A stretch of DNA of 64,000 bases, from positions 186,001 through 250,000 of the forward strand of contig JAQTTH010000004.1 of NCBI GenBank assembly GCA_028710895.1, given 5' to 3'. Both the position numbers and the translations under genes were made by a program. Below, in pieces: positions 62,106-64,000 of this stretch (position 1 is its first letter; the number at the start of each line of letters is the position of its first letter). The notes below the pieces were generated by a model. It searched no databases, had not been told where the DNA came from, and saw only the letters and a list, made by a program, of their open reading frames with translations. The stretch comes from Paludibacter sp. (lineage in GTDB: Bacteria; Bacteroidota; Bacteroidia; Bacteroidales; Paludibacteraceae).

Positions 62106-64000
62106 TTACTCCACTTCCCATTCGAATATGCCAGCAGCATTTTTCTCTTGTAGTTTTACTTCCAATTTGAGGGCTTTGGTAACTACGGGTTTAAATAGTA
62201 CTTCGTTACCCATGCCTTTTTCTACACCGTAAGCTTTGGTGTTTTCCGCCGGTTGCCATTCGCCGTTTTTGTCTTTGTAATACACTTTCCACGATTGTGG
62301 TACGCGGCAACCGCCCCAGGGAGCGTCGTCGAACCAATAAACGGTGGAGCGACTAATGGTTTTCTCGGCGGCAAAATCGTACGAAATCCATTCGGTAGTG
62401 CCTTCTTTTGGCCACCAATGGTAATACGGAATGCTGCGGTCATTTTCGTCTTTGGGCAGAAGTCCGTCGTTGATAGCCGAAATAGATTTAGCTTTGTGCG
62501 AAGCATTTACTTTGCTTTCCGATGCCACGGTTGGAGGCATGGCCGGACGGGTAGCACTTAAATCGACCGGTAACCAAACAGCCATATCGCCACTGCCACG
62601 ATGTGCCCAGGCGTAGTAAGGAATCATTGTTAGTTTCACATCCTTGGCCACCAAACGGCCTTGAACATCGTAGCTCAACGACTGCGCATCGGTTTGAATG
62701 GTGTTGATTCCGTAGAGCAATTCGGGTTTGCTTTGTACGCTGAACTCCGGTTTTTTGTTTAGAATAATGCTGAAAATATTGAAGTCATTATCAGGCCATT
62801 CGGCACAATAAACAATAGGCCCACGCTCAATGGCAATTTTTCCACGGTCGGCTTCCACAGCTGGATGCGCTTTTACGGTGCGTGGCTCCATATCGAAATG
62901 AACCTCTACTTTATCGCCTTTTTTCCAAGTGCGATTGATGCTGAAATAGCCTTTTTCAATGGTACTTGTCACCACTATTCCATTTACTTTTACGGTATAA
63001 GCCAATGTTTTTTTATCGGTATAACTGTAAAGATTTCCCGGAACTACATCGCCTTGCACCCAACCCGGAACGCGGATTTTTAGCGTAAAGTCCTGTTTTA
63101 CTTTTGATGAAACTTCGAGGTTCACATCACCAGTCCATGGATAGTTGGTGCTTTGTGTCAATGCCACGGCCTTGCCATTTACATTCAGGTTAGAATGGTT
63201 GGCCATAAACAGATTGACATACACATCGGCATTATGCACCGCGTAAATATAACCAGGAACGGAAGGAATAAAGCGGGCAATGTTCGACGGACAACAGGCA
63301 CAACCAAACCAGGGTTGGCGTTGGTGCTGACCGATAGATTCCAATGGATTGGGGTAGAAGAAACCACCGCCATCGAGCGAAACGCCCGCAATTAGCCCGT
63401 TGTAAAGCGTGCGTTCCAACACATCAAAGTATTTGGCATCGCCATGAAGCAGGAACAAACGGTAGTTCATATACACATTGCCAATGGCAGCACAGGTTTC
63501 GCAATAGGCCGACATGTTGGGCAATTCGTAGTTTTTGCCAAATGCTTCGCCATTGCCGGTAGCGCCAATTCCACCGGTGATATAAAGTTTTTTGTTGACT
63601 ATGTTGTCCCATATGCGGTCGATAGCATGAATGTATCCGGTGTCGCCGGTAAGCGCGGCCACGTCGGCCATGCCGGTGTACATGTAGGCAGCGCGCACGG
63701 CATGACCCACCGCTTCGTCTTGTTTCACCACCGGAATGTGCGATTGACTGTATTCTTCTTTGCGGTCGGTATATCCGCGCTTGTCGAGCAGGAATTTAGC
63801 TAAGTCGAGGTAGCGTTTTTCGCCTGTCAGTACATATAGTTTACAAAGAGCCATTTCGGCAATTTGATGACCCGAAACCACTGTAATTTGTCCCGGCTTG
63901 TCGCCAATGGCGCGTGCAGCACAGTCGGCATATTTGATGGCAATGTCCAGAAAATTACGTTTCCCGGTGGCTTGATAATGTGCGATGGCACCTTCGAGCA
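62106..64000 (-). CDS. GH127-type (DUF1680) beta-L-arabinofuranosidase, C-terminal part (5' end outside window)
   Basis: The frame stays open to the right edge, so the N-terminus is missing; at least 631 residues are present. It releases L-arabinofuranose from plant arabinans, extensin or AGP side chains, judged by family. The zinc/catalytic residues of GH127 are visible: NMSAYCETCAAIGNVYMNYRLF (Glu and Cys of the ETC site) and WFGCACCPSNIARF (the CC pair with the Cys nucleophile). GGIGATGNGEAFGKNYELPN lies between the barrel helices. The C-terminal 100 residues are a beta-sandwich (SYDFAAEKTISRSTVYWFDD, PQSWKVYYKDKNGEWQ), carbohydrate-binding-like. Its start, signal peptide and operon partners lie outside. 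Confidence 0.88.
   Translation of the reverse strand, partial: LEGAIAHYQATGKRNFLDIAIKYADCAARAIGDKPGQITVVSGHQIAEMALCKLYVLTGEKRYLDLAKFLLDKRGYTDRKEEYSQSHIPVVKQDEAVGHAVRAAYMYTGMADVAALTGDTGYIHAIDRIWDNIVNKKLYITGGIGATGNGEAFGKNYELPNMSAYCETCAAIGNVYMNYRLFLLHGDAKYFDVLERTLYNGLIAGVSLDGGGFFYPNPLESIGQHQRQPWFGCACCPSNIARFIPSVPGYIYAVHNADVYVNLFMANHSNLNVNGKAVALTQSTNYPWTGDVNLEVSSKVKQDFTLKIRVPGWVQGDVVPGNLYSYTDKKTLAYTVKVNGIVVTSTIEKGYFSINRTWKKGDKVEVHFDMEPRTVKAHPAVEADRGKIAIERGPIVYCAEWPDNDFNIFSIILNKKPEFSVQSKPELLYGINTIQTDAQSLSYDVQGRLVAKDVKLTMIPYYAWAHRGSGDMAVWLPVDLSATRPAMPPTVASESKVNASHKAKSISAINDGLLPKDENDRSIPYYHWWPKEGTTEWISYDFAAEKTISRSTVYWFDDAPWGGCRVPQSWKVYYKDKNGEWQPAENTKAYGVEKGMGNEVLFKPVVTKALKLEVKLQEKNAAGIFEWEVE

Overview
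The window reads as chromosome of a Bacteroidota bacterium, most likely order Bacteroidales (Paludibacter-like or a relative; the species cannot be fixed from sequence alone). Evidence: promoters of the Bacteroidetes type (TTG, 20 bases, TAnnTTTG) stand in front of several genes; type IX secretion C-terminal sorting domains occur on two secreted proteins; GldA and GldJ homologues are present; most starts lack a Shine-Dalgarno sequence; and the gene order purH-mreBCD-mrdA-rodA is typical of the group.

Layout. 1-8600: 3' part of dprA, a DUF4268 gene, purH and the rod-shape operon mreB-mreC-mreD-mrdA-rodA. 8600-12650: two T9SS-exported proteins, one of them a GH105 unsaturated-uronyl hydrolase, then a candidate small RNA on the minus strand. 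12660-14920: argC, a DUF1294 gene, nine 21-bp tandem repeats and trmD. 15172-18392: an AT-rich three-gene cassette (GT-C-like membrane protein, GT2 glycosyltransferase, GtrA flippase) between a 140-bp direct repeat of the 3' end of a standalone MetH activation-domain gene. 19300-23300: nitroreductase, HU-like protein, dGTPase, YgjP-type metalloprotease and a LolD-type ATPase.

23346-40500 holds a nitrate assimilation island. A Crp/Fnr regulator with an N-terminal cysteine cluster faces a 15-gene minus-strand run: outer-membrane porin, NarK-type transporter, a 1240-residue nitrate reductase fused to its own NAD(P)H/FAD and double BFD electron-transfer module, a rubredoxin fused to a nitrite/sulfite-reductase-like fold lacking the siroheme-cluster cysteines, moaA, moaD, moaE, DUF4202, nirB, nirD, mobA, mobB, moeA, moaC and mogA. 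It would carry nitrate from the outer membrane to ammonium and build the molybdenum cofactor; the MoaD-activating enzyme (MoeB) is not in the window.

41435-47883 is a 6.4-kb integrative element in the 3' end of tRNA-Arg(CCT), bounded by an 18-bp att repeat and carrying identical 22-bp repeats inside each end. It encodes a tyrosine recombinase, an excisionase-like HTH protein, a probable filamentous-phage-type replication protein, three proteins of unknown function (one a Cys-rich, probably zinc-binding protein) and two small lipoproteins; no coat or export genes were seen.

48000-64000 is housekeeping: RNase H, a polysaccharide flippase, DUF2007, ruvB, gldA, pssA, dtd, korAB, asnS, a GldJ-like lipoprotein, folP, cdaA (c-di-AMP synthase) and the 3' part of a GH127-type arabinofuranosidase gene running off the right edge.
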